Assembly: GCA_021399435.1 (NCBI GenBank) | Contig: JAJTUP010000111.1 | Coordinates: 1-64,000 of the forward strand | Reading direction: 5' to 3' | Length of the DNA: 64,000 nt | Source: Diaporthe sp. PMI_573 | Lineage: Eukaryota; Ascomycota; Sordariomycetes; Diaporthales; Diaporthaceae | Shown: in pieces, positions 20,947-32,799 of the stretch | How positions within the stretch are numbered: the stretch's first letter is position 1 | Layout: each line of letters opens with the position of its first letter | Translations under genes and position numbers: made by a program | Notes under the pieces: generated by a model | The model's input: only the letters and a program-made list of their open reading frames with translations | Told to the model about the DNA's origin: nothing | Database searches by the model: none

Positions 20947-22479
20947 CGGGTCGTCGCAGCCATCGCGGCGTTGTTTGCCAGCGAAGGAATATCTCATCGG
21001 CTACTGGTTACTGCGACGTCTGGCACGGCAGCCGCACAGATCAATGGCATCACTATCCACTCGGCCTGCAAATTCCGTAAGGATGGCTCTCGCGGAGGCG
21101 GAAATAGGGACGTCAGCGGGATTCGCTCTTCAAACTCGGGCGATCTTTCCATCGATGGCCAAGCAAGGATGGACTGGCAGGAGAAATGGCTCCTGGTCAT
21201 CGACGAGGTCAGCATGCTTGGTGGGCGGACATTATACATGGTAAACGAGCAGCTCCGCAAGCTTCGGGGGTGCACCGAGGACTTTGGTGGCATTCCCATT
21301 ATTGTCTTCTGCGGGGACTTCCATCAGTTCCGGCCCGTGCAAGACAGGCCCGTCCTCCTCCCCAGCGCAGCCTTTCCGTGGCACGAAGAAAAAGCGTTCA
21401 GGACGGAGCAGAGATACCAGCACGACAGGGCCCACGCTCTGTGGAAGAAGTTCACTACCGTAGTGATGCTGAAGGAGCAAGTCCGCGCGTCCGGGGATCC
21501 AGAGCTACGCGGGCTACTGACGCGGATCCGTGAAGGCCCCAAGACCGGGCAGATTTGGATTTCCTCAATCAGAGATGCTATCAGGAGGGCAAACGGATTC
21601 CATGGGAGTCGGGTATTACCGTGGTGACGCCGCTGAATAAGAACCGATGGAATCTGAATTTCGAGGCCGTGCTGTCCTTTCAGAGGCAACACCAGGCTCC
21701 GATGCGGGTCTTCCTCTCCGAGCACCAATGGAAATACGGTCAACCTACGGAGGAGGAGGCCCTCATGATGTTGAGCTACGGGGACGATACTGAGATACCG
21801 GTTCCGGCCATCTTCATGTTCGTCCCCGGCATGGCCGTCGTCGTGAATCAGAACACCCATCAAGGACTCAAGGCTACGAATGGTGCGGCATATGTTGCCT
21901 TAGATGTCATTCTGGACCCTGGCCACCGCATTTCCCCTAACACCATTCTCCATTTTGGACCACCCGCCGGGATCCTGCTGGCGGCCGAGTCCACGAGACT
22001 TCCACTTCGTGGGCATGCCAGCTGGTACCGTGCTTCTGGCACCCATCACTACCCAGATAGAGTGCAAGAAGAAGCGGCCATGGCAGCAACGCGACGTTGC
22101 TCGGAGGGGATTACCCTGCGCCGCCGCGTTCGCATGCACGGATTATAAGGTGCAAAGCCGGATGTTAGACCAGGTGGTGCTGGAATTGCGGGGAACTCGG
22201 ATGACAAATATCGATGGGCATACCGTTCCCACTCAGTGCGATCCGTACAGTTTGTACGTGCAGCTGTCTCGGAGCCGGTCGCTCAACGGTATAACACTTC
22301 TGTCGAAAGCACGCGAGAGGGACTTTGTAGGCAATAAAGTGACCGATAACATGATCGCTGCAGAACAGAGATTGGAAACGCTAAGTGAGACAACAGTGAA
22401 AGCGGCAGAGTCCTGGGACTGGGTCGACCCAGATGTGCCGAGCCGACGGTGGACGGGAGGAGCATTTCATTTGTCTTGA

Positions 22480-23741
22480 CAGGGCCCTAGTATGGAATAG
22501 CGCCAAAGAATGACGGAGTTTTTAGCGATCATCACAATCGGAGACAAGATATGCTACAAAACAGTCGCTGTCCCTGTCCCTGTTTTGGTCTTTACTGTAT
22601 GGAAATCCCCACCCCACCAAAAAGGGGGTTATTAATTGGTCCTCAGAGGGCAAACGGAGACCCAGCAGGGGTTGTTCCTCAGGGGCAAAACCCACGAGTC
22701 CGTTCCCGGGGTAGAGCATAAGACCCTTTCGTTCCTCAAGGGCAAGTGGCTCTGGACGGTGACCCCCAGCGCGGAGTCAAAACATGCCTTAGTAGAGGGA
22801 AATTAGTCCGTAGGTGAACGCATTCAGCATAGTGTGTCTCATACATATGAAATCTGCCCCGGAGTGGTCGACTTTGTAGTCGGCCCATCGTAGGCTTCGA
22901 AGAAGACACCCCTCCTCAGGCCCGACCATTGTTCATAGCTCCAAGATGTTGCAGACATAGTCATCCCTGGGTATATCTATCCCAACTCAAATGTAGCCAC
23001 GGCTAGCAAATGGTGCGTTGTTCGCCTCCGTAGGGAATGATTTGGTTTTTTGTTTGGTGAATGGGTATGATAGTAAGCATTATGAAGCTCCGATGACGGC
23101 ACCGGTGGAGGGTGTTGGATTATTGCGTCAGAATCCCGTCATAGGCCCTCTCATTGTAGAACTGCTTGGAGCTCCGATCTTCCTCCCCTGCCGCCGCTAT
23201 TTCTAAGTTTTGACAGTTTTTCTGCGAGCCCATCCAGACACCCAACACCGGTATAAGTTACCAAAGACACCAAAACTCAGTCAGCCCAATTCCAAAGAAT
23301 TCAAGATAGTTAAAGCAGGTAGGAAACAACACACATGCCAGCTAGCCAAGCGGGAGATCCGCTCAGTTTGAGCTCGATTGAGCACACATCGAGCTTCAAG
23401 GCATCCCCCCTAGCACGTTGATGGCCAATTTTGAGCCTCTCCTACTTCCTAGTATCCGTGACTGGGCTTCCTGCAGCCGGAAGTTGTAGGTGCGGCAAAT
23501 ATAAGCATCAGCCAACGGCCGATCCCGTCATCGTAGGAAAATAGGATTCTTTGTGTAAGGTCATGTGAGCCGATCACTCCCCGACTTAGCCACACAAGAG
23601 TCAAGTGCCGCGATGATCCCACTTTCTAAAGGCAATTGCGTCACTTTGTCCTCCGGATGGTACTGTACTGTAACCGTCAATATTGAAATATAAGGCGGGA
23701 AGGTGTGTAAATCAGCTTCCTTTAACTTACTAGCAAGTACA
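22480..23741. other. Intergenic, with diverged short tandem repeats
   Basis: At 22630-22790 a GTTCCTCAGGGGCAAA-type motif recurs three times imperfectly; it may be Helitron 3' sequence. The remainder up to 23741 presumably includes the promoter of the DUF1349 gene (an AT-rich GAAATATAAGG lies 55 bp upstream of its ATG). No gene seen. Confidence 0.45.
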
Positions 23742-24425
23742 ATGGCGTCTCAATCCTTCATCCTCACCGCCGGACCCGGATCCGACATCTGGCGCAAGCC
23801 GCCGTCTACCAATGTTTTCAACGGTGCATCGCCCCTCCACCCCGCCAACGGATGCCCTGCCGCTGACTTAGCCCAAGCATCGACATGCCCGCCGGCGCAC
23901 ACGGCCACAGCGCGCGGGCGGCTGTCGTCCTTTCGCTCCGCGCGCCTCTCGTTCGCCTTTCTGTGGAAAGAGCAGTGCGACCAGGCGGGGCTCCTGCTCA
24001 CTCTGCGTCCTGCGTCAAGCGGCGCTCATGTTGCTGACGCCAAACCGCCCAAGTGGATCAAGACGGGTGTCGAGTACTACCACGGCAGCCCGATGCTGAG
24101 TACGGTGGCTTGCGATGCGTGGGCGGATTGGAGTGTGACGCCGCTACTGAAAGGGGAAGGAGCAGGGGCCGGCGGTAAAGAATGGATAACGGTGTCGGTG
24201 GTACGGGAGGGGGACAATACGGGGGTGAGTGCGTGGGTGTATCAAGTTGTTCCTGGAGTCGACGGAACGGAGGCCAAGGTGCCGCTCCGGGAGATCTGTT
24301 GGGTCTTTGAGGACCGGCCTGAGGAGTGGGAACTCACGGTGGAGGCTATGGCGGCGAGGCCGACGAAGGGGACGGAGGAGGCATTGAGCGTAGAGTTTAC
24401 CGGGTTTGATGTTGTGTGGAAGTAG
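23742..24425 (+). CDS. DUF1349 family protein (concanavalin A-like fold)
   Basis: ATG at 23742 (context ACAATGG) gives 227 residues in one exon. Family features: DIWRKPPS near the N-terminus, DQAGLLLTLRP at about residue 85, KWIKTGVEYYHGSPMLSTVACDAWADWSV at about 105-135, EWITVSVVREG, the PLREICWVFEDRPEEW segment, and a final VEFTGFDVVW strand. These are successive beta-strands of the DUF1349 jelly-roll found in bacteria and fungi (yeast YLR042/regulation-of-enolase-like annotations). The fold is related to glycan-binding lectins, but the substrate is unknown. No signal peptide, so probably cytosolic. The gene is intact and isolated. Confidence 0.88.
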   Translation: MASQSFILTAGPGSDIWRKPPSTNVFNGASPLHPANGCPAADLAQASTCPPAHTATARGRLSSFRSARLSFAFLWKEQCDQAGLLLTLRPASSGAHVADAKPPKWIKTGVEYYHGSPMLSTVACDAWADWSVTPLLKGEGAGAGGKEWITVSVVREGDNTGVSAWVYQVVPGVDGTEAKVPLREICWVFEDRPEEWELTVEAMAARPTKGTEEALSVEFTGFDVVWK

Positions 24426-25538
24426 TTTGTAGCTGTGTCGTAGCCATGTGCAGAATGCCACATCCTGGAGGCCCCATCTATGTGTCTCATATCCTAGCTC
24501 CAATGTCCTGGGTCCTCTGCCCTGACTCTGGCATCCTGGTTCCTATGTCCTGACCCAGTGTTCTGTGTCCTGTGTTCTAGCCTCATATCCCGGCGGGCGG
24601 CAATGTGGCGGCTGGTCCCAGCGAACCGCAAGCCACGCACTCACGCAGGCTATCATTTCAAACCCCATGTGCGGGCTGCGACAGCTGAACGAAATACGGC
24701 GTTGGGATAGGGCAGCAAGCTTTCGAAACTTGCCCTCGCCAGCCGAACATGGTCGGCTAGACGGCATGCTGGAAGCTAGAGGGGTCGACCAAACAACTAC
24801 TTCTGTACGTCAACATGAGAACTCCAAGGCTAGAATCGATTGTCAAAATGAAAAACCGTTTGCGATCTAAATCTGTGGAGTCTAGCCGCCGAGCATCTAT
24901 GACCGGGTTTTATCCACGGTCAATTGGTAACGGTCACCATGTCACTCAGGAGTTAATGGTAATCATAAGCGAGTCAGATTGGAGCTCCCAGCTGGGAGCT
25001 CCGCGATTGGTCTGTGCTCTGAGCTATCAAAAGCACGAAGCAATTTCCCCTACGTTCAAAGTCGCCCTGCGTGCTGCCATCAACATGTCATTTCATAGGT
25101 ATGCGTCCAGCTTGGAGCTAAAAGTACACAGAAACTTCTGACGGGCTATGCTAACATAATGTGCGCTGAAGTTAATGTTTGTCCGCTAGCTGACCTCACT
25201 GATAATGCAGGCTATCTCCAGTCTTACACTCATAAATGGCGAAAGATATGAGGACAATGTTACTGTCAGATTCGAGCTCTGATGGGCTATGACTCATATA
25301 GTCAATTGAAACGATCAAAATGGAGCAATTTGAGTGTTCTGATTCTGGTATGTAGGAGCTTGAGTTCTGGTCATTTTCGTAGACGCGTCGTCCTCTTTCA
25401 TTAGATGTACCGTCCTTAACGCGAACGGCGCAGCTAGCGGTTGAGTGGCTTGTAGGGACGCCGTGTTGGCGTTGCTTCAAACTAAGGGCATGTTGTTCGG
25501 TAGGTATAAATCACGGATAGTCCAAGAGGGAGGGAACA
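24426..25538. other. Intergenic stretch, no supported gene
   Basis: Short TGTCCTG repeats occur just downstream of the DUF1349 stop (24460..24580). Frames of about 100 codons (24565..24870, 24815..25141) show no family signal. Confidence 0.45.
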
Positions 25539-26000
25539 TTAACGGAAGGTTGTAACTTTGCCAAATGTATCCGCCATGCCCCAGATCCCCGCTCTCAGGC
25601 AGCTAAGCTGCACAATCTGAGAATGGTCCACGAAGAGGTTCACGTCAGCCCAAACACCCGGATATACCAGTTGAACACTTTAGGGTCTGCAGCCTCGAAC
25701 ATGACCTTCTCGGGTGGCAGCTCCCGCAGGATACCGTGAATGACATCCGTCCGCCAACTCTTCACTTTTTCCGTAATACCCTCGCTCTTGATCATGATGC
25801 GCTCAACTCCAGCTTCGTGGATAAACCGCTTTCCCATATCCACCACCTTAGACGGATCTGACGTGCCGATACTCGCTAGCTCGCCTGCTTCCGTGTCACC
25901 GCCAGCACCAAACTGGATGCCAATCTCTGGTTTGGCAATCAGTCCAGCTTTGTGCACTGTGTCGACTAAGCGTAGCAGGAGAGTCGCTACATTAGTATGA
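25539..26000 (-). pseudogene. Phosphosulfolactate synthase-like (ComA family) pseudogene
   Basis: The frame 25957..25640 reads VHKAGLIAKPEIGIQFGAGGDTE, RIMIKSEGITE and EKVMFEAADPKVFNWYIRVFG. These are highly conserved blocks of the (2R)-phospho-3-sulfolactate synthase TIM barrel (adds sulfite to phosphoenolpyruvate in archaea; role in fungi unclear). A one-base frameshift near 25645 moves the rest, DVNLFVDHSQIVQLSCLRAGIWG, into a neighbouring frame that ends at 25539. Upstream of LLRLVDTVHKAG the N-terminal third of the barrel is missing. So this copy is 5'-truncated and frameshifted. A sequencing error could explain the shift but not the missing N-terminus. Confidence 0.8.
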
Positions 26001-28446
26001 AATAAATTCCACTCCGGACCGACCTGGGAGCCTCCGTAGCTCCGAGTCGTTCATTTTCGACGACTCGATCTGGATGATTGTTTGAACCTTGATTGATTCC
26101 TCATTGCTGATGGGTACAGCGTTGTGCTCTCTTCGTCGCTCCTAAGCCCCAATATATACAGAAGACCTACAGCCAAGCAACAAAGCCTCACAGGGATACC
26201 GCAGGGCGGGTCCGATGCGATAGCCATATTTCAATGCTAGTTGGCGCGGAGTTTCAGCGGACGTCATCAGAGGAGGAAAGTGGGCTTGTCTTAGATTCAA
26301 AAAGACCTGCTTTTCGGCCGAATCTCGATCTTCTTAAGCGGTAGACCTTTTGCGGGGTTGGGTGGTCCTACGTTTGTTCAGACATACAGACATTGCTGGC
26401 GCAATCGACCTTAGCCATAGGTTTGATCACAACAGTCCGCGGCAACAACCTGCGGGCAGGGATGAGTGGAGACAGCCGAAAGACGACAAAGGCTCGCCAA
26501 GAACGTATCAGCAAAGTCAATCTGATGTGGGTGTGGCATTATTAGGATCATTGGGGCAGGACGGTTGAAGAATGCAGAGAGGCTCAGGTGGGGAAGCAGT
26601 CAATCTTAACGATAACGGGCAGACGCATCGCTAAATAGGAGCGCGATTGCAGAGCTCGTTCATCGAGTACCAAGGTCTCAGGATTTTGAGTCACCAAAAC
26701 CCATCCTGAAAAACTGCGGAGACCAGCGTCAGCTTGAGTGAAAGCCGCAATAAAAAAGTTCGGGGATAAATGTTTCGCTTGCTAATAGTGTAGGAAAGGG
26801 CCCCACACGTGGACAAGCAATCGAAATTTGATTAATTTTGAGCTAACTTCATCCTACTCGTCTACTTTCTGACCAAGCAATGAGATATAGGCTGCATCCA
26901 ACACCAGGTATTTCGTCGTTGACTCAAAAGGAAGAGAATACTGCTGCTTTCACTCCACCTGAGCACGCATTGACACTTGTGAGGGAGTATTTAGAATTTA
27001 CTCCGTTGATCAGCTAGTTTCGGTAAGAAGTGTATTCTGGAGAGAACGGAGAATTGGGAATATGATAGGCAGACGTTAACAGACAAGTCGAGTTTAGGTA
27101 ACCCAGTCAGCATCTGCCTAACTGATTTAAGTATTTTGTGCAATTATCAATTTGCCTTTTTGGCCAAACGCCAATATCATATCTCGAGCCAAATGCAAGG
27201 TATATTGGAATCTGATAGGTCTGGTGGTTCAGGAGAGTTGAGTGCGCAAAGCAGATGTCGCTTGCATATTATGTAGACCCCACGTTGCAGCTAGAGCAGA
27301 GATAGCTAGGCTCACGTTGTCTATGCCACCGCTCTTGTATGAATGCGTCATCGCGAGGACTAATGGGAAAGTGTCTACAACCGAAACTTGACAGACCAAA
27401 GCTGGCTTATCCTGGCCAGTCACTCCACGTCAAGGACTGTGCTTCTTATTAGGTACTTAACATGACACAATGACCTCACTTAGATCCACACCACCACTAC
27501 GAAAGCTGTCATATGAAGTTGAGCTGTCCAGAAGCACCAACAATCGAGGGCCTCTCTTATGATGCTATATTCGGTGCTGCCATGCAATACCCACCCAGCC
27601 ACCTAGTAAGGACATCTGGAGATGGTCAAAGTGGGGCCGAAGAGGATTTCGGCTATGCAGGAGGGGCTGGCTCCCATGACGTCAAGCTAGTTAGTGGTCA
27701 GTCCGTGAATGAGAACTCCGAGGAGTAGCACTTCCTGGGCCAATACCGAGCCACGCCCTAGCTCTACGTTGACTCGAAACCCTGATTCTGGACATGAGAG
27801 TCCAGATCCCGCGGCCATCCCCTGAATTGAGCACCTTGCATGGACTCATGGACTGAGCCGAGCGGGTTGATGATCATGACATCAGGGGAGAGGAAAAAGG
27901 AATGTAGGTTGTCCTTGTTTGGAGATGGACCGTAGATCTCTGAAGAACCTGCAGATCCACTTACGTCACACCCGTGTCGCTTTTCCAGATAAGGAGTCCA
28001 GCAACAAAGATTTGCGCGGCATTCGTGCTGTGAAGATCGAGGGCCCTTCCAGAAGAACTCTACCTGCGCAACCAGTGCTCAAGCCTCGTTTCCCTTGAGT
28101 CTGACAGCAACGCAATTCTCGCAGGAGTGGTCGACCTCCCCGAAGTCAGAAACTGAGGAACCTGTAGTGATAGTAGAACGCTGCATAGCCGCCCCAGGGC
28201 GGCTGGGTCAGTCTATGAATAAATCAATCAATCAATCGATAGACAAATAACCACCACCTAGCGCCTTGGAGAGAATAGAGGCCCGCCCCACTGCATGTCT
28301 GGTCGTCATCATTATCCTGATATCAGACTCTCCACTTATGAACAATCTGCGGGTATTCTCAGCCCATCCATAGCCTACCCCTCCGTTCCCTCTCGACACA
28401 ATCCCCGACCCAGATTCTATTTCCCACATATATACACCGGACCTTA
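26001..28446. other. Long stretch without a recognised gene
   Basis: Both strands were scanned. Only short frames occur (for example 26350..26568, 27513..27728), none with a domain signature. Base composition is ordinary. No tandem repeats or TE protein traces were noticed. Confidence 0.45.
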
Positions 28447-29103
28447 CTACGGCGATCCCATATCACTCTCCTTTTTGGTGCTGTCCAACCTAACGTCTCT
28501 CACGAGAATGTCGGGATCCTCTCTTCCCAGCAATTTATCCGTAGATTCGAGCTGTAGTTGACGCATCTGCACTTTGGCCTCTTCGTATCTCCCCTCCAGC
28601 AGAAGCACCTCTATGAGGTTGTTCATGCTGCCGACTGTGTCCAAATGACACTTTCCTAGCCATTTCTCCCTTAGTTCCAGCGTCTGCCGATGCAATGTTT
28701 CGGCATCTTCGTATTTCTTTGCGTGTTGCAGCACAGTTCCAAGGTTGTCCATAGCGCCGAGTGTGTCGAGGTTCGCTTGAACCAGAGCTTTCTCCCTTGC
28801 ATCGAGTATCTGCAACTGCATCTCCTCTGCTTCCTTGTATCTCCCCTGCTTATCGAGCACTTCTACAACCTCGTTCATGCTGGTGAGTGTATTGTCGTGT
28901 TCCGAGCCCAGTGAATTCGTCCTCATCTCCACAGCTCGAAACAACATCTCTTTCTCTTCTTTCCACCAGCCCTGCTTCATGAACGAAGCCGACGGCTTGT
29001 CCATACCGCTCGGAGTGTCGTCAGCATTCTCTGCATCGGTGTTTTGGCCAATGTAACGGCTCCCGGCATGGTTTCTAGGGGGCTCAGCCAGCGAAGGTCC
29101 CAT
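28447..29103 (-). CDS. Tetratricopeptide (kinesin light chain-type) repeat protein
   Basis: ATG at 29103. About three and a half TPRs of 42 residues span residues 45-200, with the pattern L.S.NxL..VL...G.Y.EAE.M..Q.L..RE..LG..H.DT. Examples are NEVVEVLDKQGRYKEAEEM, MDNLGTVLQHAKKYEDAETL and MNNLIEVLLLEGRYEEAKVQ. TPR_10/TPR_12 arrays of this type usually form the sensor tail of fungal NB-ARC or NACHT NLRs, or stand alone. No NTPase domain is upstream here, so this is either a stand-alone TPR protein or a fragment of a lost NLR. A protein-protein scaffold role is inferred. Confidence 0.75.
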   Translation of the reverse strand: MGPSLAEPPRNHAGSRYIGQNTDAENADDTPSGMDKPSASFMKQGWWKEEKEMLFRAVEMRTNSLGSEHDNTLTSMNEVVEVLDKQGRYKEAEEMQLQILDAREKALVQANLDTLGAMDNLGTVLQHAKKYEDAETLHRQTLELREKWLGKCHLDTVGSMNNLIEVLLLEGRYEEAKVQMRQLQLESTDKLLGREDPDILVRDVRLDSTKKESDMGSP

Positions 29104-32100
29104 TTCTTGTTGGTCCGCAGCGATTTGGTCCCTGTTTGAGTCAGCAAGCCCTCAAGCATTAAGAAAGTCCTCTGACCTGACTTGGACTTGGTTGGGTTAG
29201 GCTTCAATACAGAACACCACAAGGATTCGCTTCTGGGGACATTTGAGGCTTTAATGTCGATTTGGAATTTGGGCCAGGACTTTGACTAGGATCAATACAG
29301 AAAATCTTGGCTGAGGATACAGTTATGGTGGAAGGCCAGGGAACTGCCTCAATACTTACATTTTCGTCGTTCGCGACCTTATTTCTAACCCGGCGGTCCC
29401 ACCTAGCACCCACCAGTGTTTGATCATGGTTGATCAATTATGATGACAAGCCCTGCGTCCATTAGCACAGCCGCCTAATTTTGACGATGTTCAGCACGCG
29501 GACCAGGGCACCTTGACGCGGGCCTAATGCACTGCTACGTCGGCCCCGCACAATCCTATTAGATAGGGTACAGAACTCGGGGCGTTGACAAGGGTGGCAA
29601 TACTTATTGACGTCACATAGTGACAGCAGTAAGTGTAATATCAAGCGCTATCCCATTGAGGACCGCAAGACCTGCACTTTGCCAAGGCGACAGGGGAACC
29701 CACCCTTTCTCCAATTCAACAGCTTCTGATGAGCTGCAGCCCGATACTGATATTAGGGTTGGGGTTAGATAATCGATAGAAGAGGCTGCAGCGAATCAAT
29801 GGTCAATTCATTGGAGAAAAGGTGGGCTCGCTCGCCGTCTTGGCAAAGTGCAGGTCTTACGGTCCTCAATGGGATGAAATCAAGAGCAGCGTTTTCTGTC
29901 ATTGCTACTTTTGTGGAGGGGCAAAGCAGTTGTCACGCCCTGCGGCACAGTTTTTTGCCCACTCTTGCTGCGTCTCGAGAAAACGAGCTGCTAATCGACG
30001 AGAAGTGCTCAAGATGATCGTGTTTCAGGGAATATCAGTCAGAGCCGGCTCATAACTGTCACCAATCCGAGCAGGCCAATCGATTAGAGGAAGTTGACTG
30101 GTCTTGTAATCTATAGGAGTTGAGCTTGGGAAGCTCGTTTTTATGTCGATCCGAATGAGCGTTTCGCCGACATTGAGGCTATTCGGAGGGCTCAAATTGA
30201 AGCTGGCGTGGTGCCAGAAGATAGCGATAGGTCAGAAGAGTCAGAAACACCATCAGAAGCGAGGTTGACCATCGTGGTTGCGGCGCCGTCGTCGACGAGG
30301 CGAAGGCGGCGTGCGTGAAGGAGGTGCGGCAAATCAGCGAGACAGGGAACGGTATGGACCGTGCGCTGCTTACATTAGGGCCCGCTCTACCATAAAAGGG
30401 GTTCTAGGCCTTGGTCCCGTCTGTCCCACAATTTTCCTTCATCATCTTTATTCCCCTCTCCGCTGTTAGCATCCACGTTGTCTTGAAACCCCTTTTCTTC
30501 TCAGCCGGTGGCATGGTCGTGTAGGTAGGAGTGCCTCTTGGGTATGAAGATTGTGTGAATAGGGTCAACATGTTGGTAGTGTTACAAGGGCTTGTGTGTG
30601 CAGAAGGGCTTGTGATATTTTCAACGATAATCTCTAAGGGGTTCTTAGGAAGCTAAGGATCTAGGATCTTCCCTGGATACAGATAAAGTGCTGATGCCTT
30701 ATATAGTTCATCCTTCCGTGATATGCCTACTGAAGGCAGCCACGCGGCGCATTCTGTTTTGTCAATCCCGCTCCGCCTAATATTTATACTTGCAAAATGC
30801 CTCAATATTTGTTCGACGTCATGCATCCGCCAACTCATGCCATCATCCTACAACAGTGACGGGAAACGGGCTTCTAGCAGCAAGCTGAGAACACACAAGA
30901 AAGGGTTGAATTGGCGGCAAGTTGTAGATTACATTGCACCTTTACCTCTGACCAATCGAGGCTCTCCAATGCAGTGCCCAGGGAGGAAGACGAAACATGG
31001 AAGAAGTGGGAAGAAGGAAAGGAATGGAACCCTTAAGTACTTGTCAACGTGGACTTACACGGAGCTAAAAGTGATTCGCCAAGTACCCACTGTTGGCTGC
31101 CTCCTTTAAAGGCAACCAAACGCCGGCCTAGCCGGCTCCCAGGACACCATGCTAGGCACCGAGTTGGAACAGCCGCTACGTGACAGCCTGGATTGTTGTG
31201 AGTGGTCATATTTGGCGTGATTCCGCATTGAATCACGAATACCTGTGGTAGATAGCGTATTGTGGACCCTCATCGTACGTACGCGATACGTGTACGTACG
31301 GAAATCGCTTGCTTTCCATGATTCCTAGGTCTGTCGGGAGAACGTCCTTAATATCCATTTATTTTTACGAACATCCATGGAAGACTGATGTAGGAACATC
31401 GAAGCCCAATATCCGAATATCGAGATATAGCAATGTTATAGAAATTTTGATCGTCATCTATTCGGATTGTTCGAGTTTATTGTTGAAATGCAGAGGAAGA
31501 CGGATGTACCTGCTCCTCCATGCAGTTTGGCCCTCATGTACTGGCTTCCTGGATTCCAACACTCCCCCTAGCTCGCCACTCTAGGTACCAAGTATCGAGC
31601 TGAACGGCAGAAGCAGTTAGGAAGGCAACTCGCTCCCCCTTAAGTTTTGCTCTGGATCTTCCCCTGAAAGTGGGCTTTCTCTGTGGTCAACACTACCCAG
31701 GACTGAACTGTAGGATATCATAGGTGCTAACGGCTATATATATATACTTAGAGAATGAACTCTGGGCTTATAACCTATTGAACTATAGAGGAAAATAGAT
31801 GTACCTGCTCCTCTGTGTGGTCTGGCCTTCAGCAGCGATGGATGTTTTTCCCGTTCCAATCTGTGGTCAGGGATGAGTATGTATTTGGAGAAAACAATAT
31901 GAAAAAGAAAAAGAGCCCTGGGGATCAAGAACCCATTCTTGCGTCATAATAAAATCGGCAAGCGCCGCATGGGATTTAGGCAAACACCGTGGCCACTTGT
32001 ACAGGGGTTCTAATTTCTTCATATTGGAGTCGTAAACTATGCTATACTGGACAACAAGGATAAAGCTGAAAACCTAGTCTTGGAGGTCCTAGCATCTTTC

Positions 32101-32169
32101 CAGCAGCCGAATAACCCGAACGACCCTCATGTAGAAGAATCATTTAAGATACTTGGGTATCTTGCTAAA
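29104..32169. other. Long stretch without a recognised gene
   Basis: Minus-strand frames at 28977..29437 may include upstream exons of the TPR gene, but no clear splice path was found. A near-palindrome of CGTACGTAC...GTACGTACG lies at about 31274..31300. A ~50-bp duplicated segment (GATGTACCTGCTCCTC context) occurs at about 31500 and 31795. No domain-bearing frame was noticed. Confidence 0.4.
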
Positions 32170-32799
32170 ATGCAACGCAGGCTTTTACAATCACATCTAT
32201 CTACAGACCGAAGAGTTCAGCCAGAACGGCCTATCGAGTTTAAATACTTTCCCTCGCTGCCTGCTGAAATCCGCATCCTAGTCTGGAAATTCACAGCAGC
32301 CAACATCATAATGGAATCTAAAATTGTTAACCTTGTCGTACAGGATAACAAATTTATAACAGCCTTTACTCGGGCCCAAAACCTGCCTTTAGTGTGCAAA
32401 GAAAGCTATACAGGCTATTTCCAGCAATATTCCTGTCACAATCATGACTTTATCGATCTTGGAGGCCAAAGCGTCCCCCTGGCTGTCAACTTTGCGCAAG
32501 ATATTTTTTACATTACCGGCGATATTGAACCGCTTAATCCTCTTTTGATGGCTAAGTTTCTTCCCTTCCACAAAATTGCTCTTCAATGGCCCCAGCATGG
32601 CTACCACGATCTCCTTCGTGGTCTTCCCCAGCTACAAGAATTGTTGGTATTGTCCAGCCATAATTCAGAGCGATATCTTTCGTCAGCAGGAGAATACCAA
32701 ATATGGGCACAAATTTACGACTTTGAGAATAATTTTGGAGATGTTACATTATGTGCTAATTGTACTGTACGACGCTTTGCTTGGTTCAGGAACTTGTGA
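32170..32799 (+). CDS. 2EXR domain protein
   Basis: The first in-frame ATG is 32170 (209 residues). The frame is open upstream to about 32014 without an ATG, so a 5' exon is possible. The motif FKYFPSLPAEIRILVWKFTA at about residues 25-45, followed by LPLVCKESYTGYFQQY near 80, is the signature of the fungal 2EXR domain (F-box-like 'E-x-R' motif family, greatly expanded in ascomycetes). The protein is shorter than most members (250-400 aa), and the C-terminus ends soon after VRRFAWFRNL. The function of the family is unknown. Gene looks intact in the domain region. Confidence 0.75.
   Translation: MQRRLLQSHLSTDRRVQPERPIEFKYFPSLPAEIRILVWKFTAANIIMESKIVNLVVQDNKFITAFTRAQNLPLVCKESYTGYFQQYSCHNHDFIDLGGQSVPLAVNFAQDIFYITGDIEPLNPLLMAKFLPFHKIALQWPQHGYHDLLRGLPQLQELLVLSSHNSERYLSSAGEYQIWAQIYDFENNFGDVTLCANCTVRRFAWFRNL

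Larger units (their letters stand above)
17372..22479 (+). mobile_element. Helitron remnant (helicase portion) with nested insertions
   Basis: The segment encodes the C-terminal Pif1-type helicase half of a fungal Helitron protein. The Rep (HUH) half is absent; only the region just before the helicase is present. A hAT (18017..20281) and a 144-bp insertion (20803..20946) interrupt it. A CTAGT preceded by the palindrome AGGGCCCT occurs at about 22487, which would fit a Helitron CTRRT 3' end, but the hairpin is not in the canonical place, so I do not define the terminus. Confidence 0.75.
17380..22479 (+). pseudogene. Helitron Pif1-like helicase, broken
   Basis: Reading order: VVCLDGYLSMDFSEEDELYHRR; an 88-nt intron 17529..17616 (GTATGT...CATAG) joining to LALFVPWESFLSE; then to CRFQ at 18016. 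After the hAT, the frame resumes at LASLCSMDDL and runs to the Walker A GGEGGTGKS (20780..20802), which is split by a 144-bp insertion. It continues with RVVAAIAALF, motif II LLVIDEVSMLG, motif III GDFHQFRPVQ, a frameshift near 21555, TVVTPLNKNRWN, a second frameshift near 21990, and the C-terminal motifs (ACTDYKVQSRMLD, YVQLSRSRSLNGI), stopping at 22479. Helitron helicases unwind DNA during rolling-circle transposition. This copy is inactive. Confidence 0.85.

Noticed and set aside
29755..29770. TTAGGGTTGGGGTTAG resembling a telomere repeat
   Set aside because: Only two degenerate units; no array. Not evidence of a chromosome end.
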